A stretch of 7,967 nucleotides of DNA from Actinosomnolentus pattersoniae (SeqCode) (GCA_013817655.1 JACDCJ010000084.1:1-7967), one strand, 5' to 3'. Positions 1 to 7,112 are shown, numbered from the stretch's first letter. Numbers and translations: made by a program. The notes: generated by a model not told the origin, from the letters alone.

Positions 1-1612
1 CTCCGACGAGCAGCTCCAGAAGCTGCGCCGCGGCGGCCACGACTACCGGAAGCTCTACGCCGCCTATGCCACGGCCACGGAGCTCCGGGACGTGCCCGTG
101 GTGATCCTCGCGAAGACCGTGAAGGGATGGGCGGTTCCGGGCTCGGAGGCCCGGAACGTCACCCACCAGATGAAGAAGCTCTCGGTCGAGGAGCTGAAGC
201 GTTTCCGCGACCGCTTGGAGCTGCCGATCAAGGACGAGGACATCTCCGAGGGGGTGGCCCCCTACCACCATCCCGGGATGGATTCGAAGGAGATCCAGTA
301 CCTGCTTGCCCGGCGCCACGCACTCGGCGGCCTGCTTCCCGAGCGGCGGGTGGTCCCCAAGACGATCGAGCTACCAGAACGCGGCCTCTACAGCCAGTTC
401 GATTCCGGTTCGAAGCAACCGGTCTCCACGACCATGGCCTTCGTCCGGCTCCTGCGCGATCTCCTGCGCGACGAGCACATCGGACGCAGGATCGTCCCGA
501 TCATCCCCGACGAGGCCCGGACGTTCGGCATGGAATCCCTCTTTCCGCAGTTCAAGATCTACGCCGCCCAAGGCCAGCTCTACGAGCCGGTCGACGCCGC
601 CCACCTCCTGGCCTACGTCGAGTCGAAGGATGGGCAGATCCTCGAGGAGGGAATCACGGAGGCAGGCTCGATGGCCGCCTTCACGGCCGCCGCCACGTCC
701 TACGCTACCCACGGCGAGCCGATGGTCCCGTTCTTCACGTTCTACTCGATGTTCGGCTTCCAGCGAATCGGCGACCTCATCTGGTCGCTCGCAGACCAGC
801 GCGGACGCGGGTTCCTTCTCGGCGCGACCCACGGGCGCACCACGCTCAACGGCGAGGGTCTCCAGCACCAGGACGGCCACTCCCTGCTCCTCGCGTCGAC
901 GAACCCGGCCTGCCTGGCCTACGACCCTGCGTTCGCCTATGAGGTGGCCACGATCGTCCGCGACGGGCTCCGGCGCATGTACGAGGAGCGCCAAGACGTC
1001 TTCTACTACCTGACGCTGTACAACGAGAACTACGCCATGCCGGAAATGCCCGAGGGCGTCGAGGAAGGGATCCTTCGCGGTCTGTACCGCTTCCGGGAGG
1101 GGCCAGAGCATCGGAGGCACGCGGCCCAGATCCTGGCGTCGGGGCCCTTCCTGCAGCAAGCCCTTCGGGCCCGGGACATACTCGCGGATGAGCACGACGT
1201 GTCGGCCGGCGTGTGGAGTGCCACGTCCTACCAGCAACTTCGACTCGACGCGCTTGAGACGGATCGCTGGAACCGGCTGCATCCGGAGGAGGCGCGGCGA
1301 GAGCCCTATCTCGCGCGGGCCCTCGGGCCTCAGGAGGGGCCCGTCGTATCCGTGTCGGATTCCATGAAGGCGGTTCCCGACCAGATCGCCAGGTGGGTCC
1401 AGGCGCCGTTCGTCTCCCTCGGAACCGACGGCTTCGGCCGGTCGGACACTCGCGAGGCGCTTCGTCGTCACTTCGAGGTGGACGCCGAGCACATCGTGGT
1501 GGCCACGCTCTCGGCGCTCGCCGAGATGGGCGAGGTGAAGCCGGAAACGGTCTCGGACGCGATCCGCGGGTACGGCATCGATCCCGACCGGACCACCCCG
1601 AGCGTCGCCTGA
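1..1612 (+). CDS. aceE: Pyruvate dehydrogenase E1 component, homodimeric AceE type (C-terminal part, 5' truncated by window edge)
   Basis: Thiamine diphosphate-dependent E1 of the pyruvate dehydrogenase complex. It decarboxylates pyruvate and reductively acetylates lipoyl groups on E2 in the cytoplasm. The reading frame is open from base 2, giving 536 residues before TGA at 1610-1612; E. coli AceE has 887, so roughly the last 60% is present. The GTG at 92 lies inside conserved sequence and is not the start. Recognisable blocks include NVTHQMKK (flexible active-site loop; its His corresponds to E. coli His407), DEARTFGMESLF, EEGITEAGS, the block FGFQRIGDL, GRTTLNGEGLQHQDGHS (catalytic His near E. 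coli 640) and the C-terminal SLGTDGFGRSDTREALRRHFEVD. The GDG...N thiamine diphosphate motif must lie upstream, outside the window. The sequence most resembles actinobacterial AceE, from memory. The next gene is convergent, so aceE ends its transcription unit here. Confidence 0.97.
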   Translation, partial: SDEQLQKLRRGGHDYRKLYAAYATATELRDVPVVILAKTVKGWAVPGSEARNVTHQMKKLSVEELKRFRDRLELPIKDEDISEGVAPYHHPGMDSKEIQYLLARRHALGGLLPERRVVPKTIELPERGLYSQFDSGSKQPVSTTMAFVRLLRDLLRDEHIGRRIVPIIPDEARTFGMESLFPQFKIYAAQGQLYEPVDAAHLLAYVESKDGQILEEGITEAGSMAAFTAAATSYATHGEPMVPFFTFYSMFGFQRIGDLIWSLADQRGRGFLLGATHGRTTLNGEGLQHQDGHSLLLASTNPACLAYDPAFAYEVATIVRDGLRRMYEERQDVFYYLTLYNENYAMPEMPEGVEEGILRGLYRFREGPEHRRHAAQILASGPFLQQALRARDILADEHDVSAGVWSATSYQQLRLDALETDRWNRLHPEEARREPYLARALGPQEGPVVSVSDSMKAVPDQIARWVQAPFVSLGTDGFGRSDTREALRRHFEVDAEHIVVATLSALAEMGEVKPETVSDAIRGYGIDPDRTTPSVA

Positions 1613-1617
1613 TCGCG

Positions 1618-1657
1618 GATCACGAGGAACGGAGATCGAATCTCGCGCCTCGTGGTC
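1618..1657. terminator. Strong hairpin between convergent aceE and the thioredoxin-TPR gene, possible bidirectional terminator
   Basis: Bases 1618-1627 pair with 1648-1657 over ten positions (one G-U). An inner 5-bp stem, GAGAT (1632-1636) with ATCTC (1640-1644), closes a CGA loop. It begins six bases after the aceE stop and lies in the only gap between two converging genes. No T-run follows on either strand, so it does not match the classic intrinsic terminator. It could act in factor-dependent termination or protect the mRNA 3' end. The rest of the gap to 1716 contains only a short palindrome, GAGCCGGCTC at 1682-1691. Confidence 0.45.
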
Positions 1658-1716
1658 ACCTTCGATCCACCGTAGGACGCGGAGCCGGCTCGACTCTCGG
1701 CTGAGGCGATAATCGG

Positions 1717-2523
1717 TCAGAACAGGGCGGCAGCGAGCTTGCGACGATAGTCGCGCGTCAGCGGGTCCTGCTCGCCCAGCACCGCGAAGAGCTTGAGCAT
1801 GGAGGCGCGGGCCTCCTGGCCCGCTTCTCCACCCGCTCGGACCTGGGCGAGGAACCGGTCCAGCGCCTCGTCGAAACGGCCCTCTCCCGCGGCCCGTTCC
1901 GCATTCGCGAGTGGCCCGCTCCCGTCCTCTCGCGAGGCCCATCCCGAGACTTCGACCGCCGCGAGGATCCGCTCGGCTTCGGGGTCCGGCCTCAGCGGCT
2001 CTAGGATTCGACGAGCTTCCTCCAGGTCCCCGCGAAGAGCCGCCAGCCGGCCGAGCCCCAGGGAAGCCTCCGGATGACCGGGTTGGTGCTTCAGCGCACC
2101 GGCGAACAGGTCCCTGGCCTCTTCGGTCCTCCCCGCCGCTTCGGCGTCGAGTCCGCGCCGGGCCAGCTCGTCGGACTCGCTGGGGAGGAGCGTGGCGAGG
2201 AACTGCCGGATGGCCTGCTCCGGAATCACGCCAACGAATTCGTCGGCGACGGTGCCATCGCGAAAGCCCTTTACGGCGGGGATGCTCTGGATGCGAAACG
2301 CCGCCGAAGCTTCCCGGTTCGCGTCCACGTCCAGCTTGGCGAGGAGGAACGCGCCGGCCGCTTCCTCCGCCATTCGTTCCAGCACCGGGCCGATCATCCG
2401 GCACGGTTGACACCATCCCGCCCAGAAGTCCACCACGACGGGACGCCGGAAGGACTCCTCTACCACGGCGGAGGCAAACGTCGTGTCGGTGACTTCGATG
2501 ACGTGGGAACCGTTCTTGGCCAC
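1717..2523 (-). CDS. cnoX: Thioredoxin-domain TPR protein, YbbN/CnoX family
   Basis: A 268-residue protein with an N-terminal thioredoxin fold (about residues 1-112) and a helical TPR-like C-terminal region (about 115-268). In E. coli the family member YbbN/CnoX is a chaperone-like holdase that also guards thiols. The active site is WCQPC at residues 37-41, with the usual cis-proline in SIP (Pro82). Both cysteines are present, so thiol-disulfide activity is expected, unlike E. coli CnoX, which lacks the full CXXC. Repeats follow, for example AAGRTEEARDLFAGALKHQPG and ALRGDLEEARRILEPL. The C-terminal block DPLTRDYRRKLAAALF is typical of the family. The start is GTG at 2523 and no clear Shine-Dalgarno precedes it. 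An in-frame stop lies just upstream, inside the plsC end, so no longer ATG or GTG form is possible. It sits 34 bases downstream of plsC on the same strand, probably co-transcribed. Confidence 0.9.
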   Translation of the reverse strand: MAKNGSHVIEVTDTTFASAVVEESFRRPVVVDFWAGWCQPCRMIGPVLERMAEEAAGAFLLAKLDVDANREASAAFRIQSIPAVKGFRDGTVADEFVGVIPEQAIRQFLATLLPSESDELARRGLDAEAAGRTEEARDLFAGALKHQPGHPEASLGLGRLAALRGDLEEARRILEPLRPDPEAERILAAVEVSGWASREDGSGPLANAERAAGEGRFDEALDRFLAQVRAGGEAGQEARASMLKLFAVLGEQDPLTRDYRRKLAAALF

Positions 2524-2557
2524 TGATGCAAGGGTAGCGAAGTCTCGGCGAACAGAC

Positions 2558-3145
2558 TCACGCCATCAGGGCGTTCACACTCTCGAGCAGGTTCTCGGTG
2601 ATCGCCCGTGAGCGCTCCCGGCGGGCGCGAGGGTCGGGCTCGGGCTCGACCGCGAGCGCCGCACCGAAGGTCATGCGAACACGCATCCGGGTCAGCCGCC
2701 GAAACCCCGTTCTCCGCTCGGTCCCCGTGATCCCGCAGGGCACGATCGTCGCACCGGTTCGAAGCGCGAGCCAGGCTGCTCCCTTCAGGAAGGGAAGCAT
2801 CCGGCCACTCTTGCTCCGCGTGCCCTCCGGGTAGAGCGCCAGGCAGTTTCCCTGCTCCAGAATTGCCAGGCCGATATCGAGGGCGCGGAGGTCCGAGATG
2901 TCGCGGCGCACCGGGAACGCGCCGAGCCAATCCCAGAACCACGCGCGAACCGGGTCACCGAACAGCTCCTTCTTCGCCATGAAGACCATGCGGCGAGGGC
3001 TCGAGATGCCCATGAGGGGAACGTCCAGCATGCTTCGGTGGTTGGCCGCCAGGATCACGGGCCCGGACCGCGGGATGTGCTCCACCCCCCGAACCTGGAG
3101 CCGGCAGTACCAGCGAAGGATCCATCCGACCGCGAGCCGACCCAC
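2558..3145 (-). CDS. plsC: 1-acyl-sn-glycerol-3-phosphate acyltransferase (PlsC/LPLAT family)
   Basis: Transfers an acyl group to lysophosphatidic acid to give phosphatidic acid at the inner face of the membrane. All four family motifs are visible (numbered from GTG 3145): NHRSMLD at 35-41 (catalytic His-Asp), the KKELF...AFPVRRD block at 58-82, YPEGTRS at 105-111 (substrate phosphate) and VPCGITGT at 135-142. A short hydrophobic N-terminal stretch (VGWILRWYCRL) fits membrane association. From GTG 3145 the protein is 195 residues, normal for bacterial PlsC. The start is uncertain: the frame stays open far upstream, with in-frame TTG 3235 (225 aa) and GTG 3295 (245 aa). None has a well-spaced ribosome site. 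I prefer 3145 because family similarity begins just after it. It heads a minus-strand unit with the thioredoxin-TPR gene. A more specific acyl acceptor cannot be excluded. Confidence 0.88.
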   Translation of the reverse strand: MGRLAVGWILRWYCRLQVRGVEHIPRSGPVILAANHRSMLDVPLMGISSPRRMVFMAKKELFGDPVRAWFWDWLGAFPVRRDISDLRALDIGLAILEQGNCLALYPEGTRSKSGRMLPFLKGAAWLALRTGATIVPCGITGTERRTGFRRLTRMRVRMTFGAALAVEPEPDPRARRERSRAITENLLESVNALMA

Positions 3146-3298
3146 CCTCTGGCCGCGACCGATGCCGGAGGGGATGCGCGGCCTCGGCTTCCTGGCGACG
3201 GCTGTCGTTGGACCTCCACGCTCGGTCGGCGGCAAGACTATCGAAGCCGGATGACGCGCGCCACCAGCGCCGGGACCGGGGGATGCCCGAAACACCGC

Positions 3299-3307
3299 TG
3301 CTAGAAT
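3299..3307 (+). promoter_or_regulatory. Candidate extended -10 promoter for the bkd-type E1 operon
   Basis: TGCTAGAAT matches the extended -10 pattern TGnTATAAT with one mismatch in the hexamer (TAGAAT, 3302-3307). No good -35 hexamer is visible about 17 bases upstream, which is common for extended -10 promoters. Transcription would start near 3314, giving a leader of about 27 bases before the TTG start at 3341. It is one of the few AT-leaning spots in a GC-rich intergenic region between divergent genes. Sequence inference only. Confidence 0.4.
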
Positions 3308-3327
3308 CGGCCCCCCGGCGTCCCACC

Positions 3328-3335
3328 AGGGAGGG
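3328..3335 (+). promoter_or_regulatory. Shine-Dalgarno site fixing the TTG start of E1 alpha
   Basis: AGGGAGGG lies five bases upstream of TTG at 3341. It is the strongest ribosome-binding site on the plus strand of this window. It decides in favour of the TTG over the first in-frame ATG (codon 26, 3416), which lies inside conserved helix sequence. Confidence 0.7.
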
Positions 3336-3340
3336 TTGCG

Positions 3341-4489
3341 TTGGCCACAGAGGTCGATCGGCAGAGCGACACGCGTGCCCGCGACCTCGGGCTTACCGAA
3401 CAGGACCTGCTGGACATGTACCGCACCATGGTCATGGCTCGCCTGTGCGACGAGGCGCAGTTTCGCCTGAACCGGCAGGGAAAGGCGCCTTTCGTGGTCC
3501 CCGTTTCCGGTCACGAGGGCTGCCAGATCGGAACCGCGTGGCCCTTCCAGAAGGGCAAGGATGTCTTCGTTCCCTACTACCGGGACATGGGCATCTGTCT
3601 GGTGGCTGGCATGACGCCACTCGACGTTTTCCTGGCCGTGTTCGGAAAGCGGGACGACCCGTCCTCGGGCGGGCGCCAGATGCCCGCGCACTGGAGCTCG
3701 CGGCAGCTCGGCATCGTGACCGGCTCCTCCCCCATCGCCACACAGATCCCGCACGCCGCCGGCATCGCGTACGCCATCAAGTATCGAGCCGAGGACGCGG
3801 TAGTGGGGGCGTGGTTCGGGGACGGGGCCACCAGCGAGGGTGACTGGCACGAGGGCCTCAACTTCGCCGGGATCCATCGACTCCCGGTGGTGTGGTACTG
3901 CGAGAACAACAGGTACGCGATCAGCGTTCCCCTTTCGAAGCAGATGGCCGTTAAGGATGTCGCCATGCGAGCCGAGGGCTACGGGTTCGAGGGCGTGGTC
4001 GTGGAGGGTAACGATGTACTCGGCTGCTACGAGGCCTCGAAGAAGGCGGTCGACAAGGCGCGCGAGGGAGGAGGCCCCACCCTCATCGAGCTCAAGACCT
4101 ACCGGTTCCATCCACACACGTCAGACGACGACGACCGGACCTACCGAAGCCGCGAGGAGGTCGAGGAGGCGAAGCGCAACGACTCCCTGATCGTCTTCGC
4201 CAACTATCTGAAGCAGCAGGGCCTGCTGGACGACGACGCCATCGAGAGTATGCGCGTAGAGATCAAGGCGGAGGTCGACGCGGAGGTCGAGGCCGCCTGG
4301 AAGGCCGAGGATCCAACGCCGGAGAGCGCGCTTGAGCACGTCTTCGCCGACATGACCCCTTCCCGCGACGATGGCTCATCCGGCGGCGACTCGAACGTCA
4401 AGGCCGACGCCATCGGGACGACCGGCGGGGAAGCAACACCCGCCGACTCCCCGGACGAGGCGCCGGGCGAGGAAGGCTCCCACCGGTGA
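3341..4489 (+). CDS. bkdA: Branched-chain 2-oxoacid dehydrogenase-type E1 alpha subunit
   Basis: Alpha chain of a heterotetrameric, thiamine diphosphate-dependent 2-oxoacid dehydrogenase E1, probably acting on 2-oxoisovalerate and related acids. Length is 382 residues from TTG 3341. The cofactor motif runs from GDG at 160-162 to NN at 189-190 with 26 residues between, as expected. GHEGCQIG, VFVPYYRDMG and GRQMPAHWSS resemble BCKDH E1 alpha of Thermus/Bacillus type. HPHTSDDDDRTYR (from His257) matches the branched-chain HSSADDD loop better than the pyruvate-type HSMSD loop. This favours BCKDH, but acetoin or pyruvate specificity is not excluded. The last 45 or so residues (DMTPSRDDGSSGG to the end) form an acidic, Gly/Ser/Pro-rich, probably disordered tail beyond the usual domain end. 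The gene leads the operon, and its stop overlaps the E1 beta start by four bases. Confidence 0.93.
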   Translation: MATEVDRQSDTRARDLGLTEQDLLDMYRTMVMARLCDEAQFRLNRQGKAPFVVPVSGHEGCQIGTAWPFQKGKDVFVPYYRDMGICLVAGMTPLDVFLAVFGKRDDPSSGGRQMPAHWSSRQLGIVTGSSPIATQIPHAAGIAYAIKYRAEDAVVGAWFGDGATSEGDWHEGLNFAGIHRLPVVWYCENNRYAISVPLSKQMAVKDVAMRAEGYGFEGVVVEGNDVLGCYEASKKAVDKAREGGGPTLIELKTYRFHPHTSDDDDRTYRSREEVEEAKRNDSLIVFANYLKQQGLLDDDAIESMRVEIKAEVDAEVEAAWKAEDPTPESALEHVFADMTPSRDDGSSGGDSNVKADAIGTTGGEATPADSPDEAPGEEGSHR

Positions 4490-5472
4490 CCGAGAAGAAC
4501 GTCGTCCAGACCGTTCACGACACGCTCTGGGATGAGATGCGGGCCGATGATCGAGTGCTGGTCCTCGGGGAGGACGTGGGCGCGAGGGGCGGGGTCTTTC
4601 GTGCCACGGCCGGCTTCCTGGAGGAGTTCGGCGAGATGCGCGTGCTCGACACTCCGCTGGCGGAGTCCTCTATCGTCGGCTGCGCCATCGGCATGGCCAT
4701 GCATGGCCTGCTCCCGGTCGCCGAGATCCAGTTCGCGGACTTCATCCATCCGGCCTTCGACCAGCTGGTCTCGGAGGCCGCCCGCATCCGGTACCGGACT
4801 GCCGGAGACTGGGAGTGTCCCATCGTGGTTCGAGCGCCGTACGGAGGCGGCGTTCACGGCGCTCTCTACCACTCTCAGTCCATCGAGGTGTTCTACGGTC
4901 ACGTGCCGGGCCTGAAGGTCGTCGTCCCGTCGACGCCATACGACGTGAAGGGGATGCTCCGGGCGGCGATCCGCGATCCCGATCCCGTTCTGTTCCTCGA
5001 GCACAAGAAGACCTATCGGTTGATCAAGGGCGACGTACCCGATGAGCCCTACGAGGTTCCGATCGGGCCGGCCGATGTGAAGCGGGAGGGCGAGGACCTG
5101 ACCTGCATCGCCTACGGCCTGATGCTGCATCATTGCCTGGAGGCAGCTCAGCGCCTCCAGGAGGAAGCGGGGGCATCCGTCGAGGTGGTCGACGTGCGGA
5201 CGATCGCACCACTCGACAAGGAGACCATCCTGGGGTCGGTGGGCAAGACCGGCAAGGCCATGGTGGTCTCCGAGGACAACAGAACCTACGGCGCCGCCGC
5301 CGAGATCTCCGCAACGATCTCCGAAGAGCTCATGTTCGATCTCGATGCGCCGGTGGTAAGGATCGGCGGGCCGGACATCCCGGCCATGCCCTTCGCCGGA
5401 CCCCTCGAGCATTACTACATGCCCGACGTCGACCGGATCCACGAGCGCATGAGGCAACTCGCCGAGTTCTGA
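4486..5472 (+). CDS. bkdB: Branched-chain 2-oxoacid dehydrogenase-type E1 beta subunit
   Basis: Beta chain partner of the preceding E1 alpha; it completes the active site and docks E1 to the E2 core. Length is 328 residues, the family norm. Visible landmarks are LGEDVGARGGVFRAT (27-41), DTPLAESSIVG with Glu60 in the position of the catalytic glutamate that activates thiamine diphosphate, QFADFIHPAFDQL (82-94), APYGGGVHGALYHSQS with His129, and PGLKVVVPSTPYDVKG followed by DPDPVLFLEHK. The C-terminal transketolase domain contains VEVVDVRTIAPLDKETI. The start is GTG 4486 within GTGA, overlapping the E1 alpha stop, with a GAGGAAGG ribosome site nine bases upstream (4469-4476). This implies coupled translation and equal subunit supply. 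A GNAT gene follows after 16 bases. No E2 or E3 gene follows in the window. Confidence 0.94.
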   Translation: MTEKNVVQTVHDTLWDEMRADDRVLVLGEDVGARGGVFRATAGFLEEFGEMRVLDTPLAESSIVGCAIGMAMHGLLPVAEIQFADFIHPAFDQLVSEAARIRYRTAGDWECPIVVRAPYGGGVHGALYHSQSIEVFYGHVPGLKVVVPSTPYDVKGMLRAAIRDPDPVLFLEHKKTYRLIKGDVPDEPYEVPIGPADVKREGEDLTCIAYGLMLHHCLEAAQRLQEEAGASVEVVDVRTIAPLDKETILGSVGKTGKAMVVSEDNRTYGAAAEISATISEELMFDLDAPVVRIGGPDIPAMPFAGPLEHYYMPDVDRIHERMRQLAEF

Positions 5473-5488
5473 CGGCGGGTTCCCAGTC

Positions 5489-6082
5489 GTGTCTTCCGGT
5501 CCGGCGATCACTCTGCGCGAACTGACCGCCGACGACGCCCCCTCGGTCCTGGCGCTCCTCCTGGAGAATCGGACCTTCCTGCGCCCCTGGGAGCCCATCC
5601 GCCCCGAACCGTTCTTCACCCCGCAGGGCCAGCGATCCGCCCTGCGGAGATGCGAGGACGACCGGAGAGCCGACCGAGCCTACGACTTCGCGATAATCGA
5701 TCGGGCGACCGGCGGCATGATCGGCAGGATCACCCTCTCGAACGTCGTGAGAGGGGCGTCGCAGAGCGCCAGCGTGGGGTACTTCGTGAGCGAGGCGCAC
5801 GGCCGGCGCGGACATGCGACGGAAGCCGTGCGCCAGCTGCTCGCCTTCGCCTTCGGCCCGGCGGACCTCCATCGGGTCCAGGCGGCGGTCCTGCCCCGAA
5901 ACGAGGGCTCCATACGTGTCCTCCAGAAGAACGGGCTTCGAGACGAGGGGCTCGCCCGCCGCTACCTCGAGATCGATGGCGCGTGGCAGGACCATCGAAT
6001 CTTCGCCATCACTCGAGAAGAGTGGCCCGCCGCCCTAGGGGAACGGAGATACCCCGGATACACTGCCTTCGATGCCGAATAG
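5489..6082 (+). CDS. GNAT family N-acetyltransferase, RimJ/RimL-like
   Basis: A 197-residue acetyl-CoA-dependent N-acetyltransferase. It aligns over its length with the RimJ/RimL group, whose E. coli members acetylate N-termini of ribosomal proteins S5 and L12. Features: an N-terminal ITLRELTADDAPSV strand-helix, NRTFLRPWEPIRP typical of RimJ, the acetyl-CoA loop RRGHAT at residues 106-111 after VGYFVSEAHG, and the C-terminal block LHRVQAAVLPRNEGSIRVLQKNG followed by an aromatic DHRIFAITREEW. The start is GTG 5489, 16 bases after the E1 beta stop; the upstream site is weak, so translation may be coupled. The last 11 bases overlap lipA. The substrate is unknown: the family is broad, and position in an operon with 2-oxoacid dehydrogenase genes does not by itself show a target there. 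Confidence 0.88.
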   Translation: MSSGPAITLRELTADDAPSVLALLLENRTFLRPWEPIRPEPFFTPQGQRSALRRCEDDRRADRAYDFAIIDRATGGMIGRITLSNVVRGASQSASVGYFVSEAHGRRGHATEAVRQLLAFAFGPADLHRVQAAVLPRNEGSIRVLQKNGLRDEGLARRYLEIDGAWQDHRIFAITREEWPAALGERRYPGYTAFDAE

Positions 6083-7112
6083 GGAACACAACCCGCACGG
6101 GAGGCGGCTGTACCTGCCGCTGCTGCCCACGACCGGGGAGGGCGACCCGCCGAATCAGCCCGGGGCTTCACCCGGCGCGACGCTCGCGGACACTCATGTT
6201 GCGCACTCCGTCGGTTGTGCCCAGGCCACCCGGCCGGCCGGACGCCGACCCGAGTGGCTCCGAGTGAAGGCGCGCACCGGACCGAACTACACCGATCTGA
6301 AGAGAATCATGCGGAACCTGGACCTCCACACCGTGTGCGAGGAGGCCGGGTGCCCGAACATCTACGAGTGTTGGGAGGAACGCGAGGCGACGTTCCTAAT
6401 CCTCGGCGACAGGTGCACCAGACGGTGCGGCTTCTGCGACGTCATGACGGCCAAGCCCGACGCCGTCGCCGAGGACGAGCCGCTCCGGGTGGCGGAAGCG
6501 GTAGCGGCGATGGGGCTTCTATACGTCGTGCTGACGGGCGTGGCCAGAGACGACCTGGCTGATGGGGGTGCGCGGATCTGGGCCGCATGCATCCGAGCCG
6601 TCCGCGGTGCGGTGCCCGGGTGCCGCGTGGAGGTTCTCCCGTCCGATTTCCGAGGGGGAGAGAGGGATATAGCCACCGTGCTTGAGGCCGGCCCCGACGT
6701 CTTCGCCCACAACCTCGAGACCGTTCGTCGTCTCCATCCGAGGATCCGTCCGGCATTCGGCTATGACCGGTCCCTTCAGGTGCTTCGCACCGCCAAGGCC
6801 CTCGCTCCCGAGGGAGTGACCAAGTCGAACCTCATCCTCGGCATGGGGGAACGGCCAGAAGAAGTAAGCGGGGCGATGGCCGACATCAGGGACACGGGAT
6901 GTGACCTGCTCACATTGGGGCAGTACCTGCAGCCCACGTCGTTCCACCTGCCCGTCGATCGTTGGGTTTCTCCGGTGGAGTTCTCCGAACACGCCAGGAG
7001 GGGCATCGAAATGGGTTTTGCGCACGTGGAAGCCGGACCGCTCGTCCGCTCGTCGTATCACGCGGGGAAACAGCTCGCCCGCGCCGAGGCTCGCCTGACC
7101 GCTCCCCGCTAG
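6072..7112 (+). CDS. lipA: Lipoyl synthase (radical SAM)
   Basis: Inserts two sulfur atoms into octanoyl groups on E2 and H-protein domains to form lipoyl cofactor, using S-adenosylmethionine and two iron-sulfur clusters. The auxiliary-cluster cysteines are C89, C94 and C100 (CX4CX5C, in CEEAGCPNIYEC). The radical-SAM cluster is C115, C119 and C122 (CTRRCGFC). The C-terminal RSSYHA (326-331) supplies the serine ligand known in the family. LTGVARDDL, AHNLETV, RIRPAFGYDRSL and TKSNLILGMGE recall actinobacterial LipA, from memory. Length is 346 residues. Conserved sequence begins at RRPEWLRVKARTGPNY near residue 58, so the N-terminus is about 30 residues longer than the M. tuberculosis protein. 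ATG 6072 is the only ATG, GTG or TTG start available, has no clear ribosome site and overlaps the GNAT gene by 11 bases. LipB is not in the window. Confidence 0.96.
   Translation: MPNREHNPHGRRLYLPLLPTTGEGDPPNQPGASPGATLADTHVAHSVGCAQATRPAGRRPEWLRVKARTGPNYTDLKRIMRNLDLHTVCEEAGCPNIYECWEEREATFLILGDRCTRRCGFCDVMTAKPDAVAEDEPLRVAEAVAAMGLLYVVLTGVARDDLADGGARIWAACIRAVRGAVPGCRVEVLPSDFRGGERDIATVLEAGPDVFAHNLETVRRLHPRIRPAFGYDRSLQVLRTAKALAPEGVTKSNLILGMGERPEEVSGAMADIRDTGCDLLTLGQYLQPTSFHLPVDRWVSPVEFSEHARRGIEMGFAHVEAGPLVRSSYHAGKQLARAEARLTAPR

Noticed and set aside
371..2416. A 681-codon open frame on the minus strand opposite aceE and across the thioredoxin-TPR gene
   Set aside because: It has no recognisable domain, is Arg/Gly/Pro-rich, and mirrors two clearly conserved genes. 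Long antisense frames are expected at this GC content.
3296..4117. Upstream part of the long minus-strand frame that contains plsC, reading through E1 alpha
   Set aside because: It is antisense to a well-supported E1 alpha gene and shows no family motif; the acyltransferase similarity begins only near 3145.
4204..5619. A 471-codon minus-strand open frame opposite E1 beta
   Set aside because: It is a shadow of the E1 beta codons with no motif of its own; E1 beta is complete and conserved on the plus strand.
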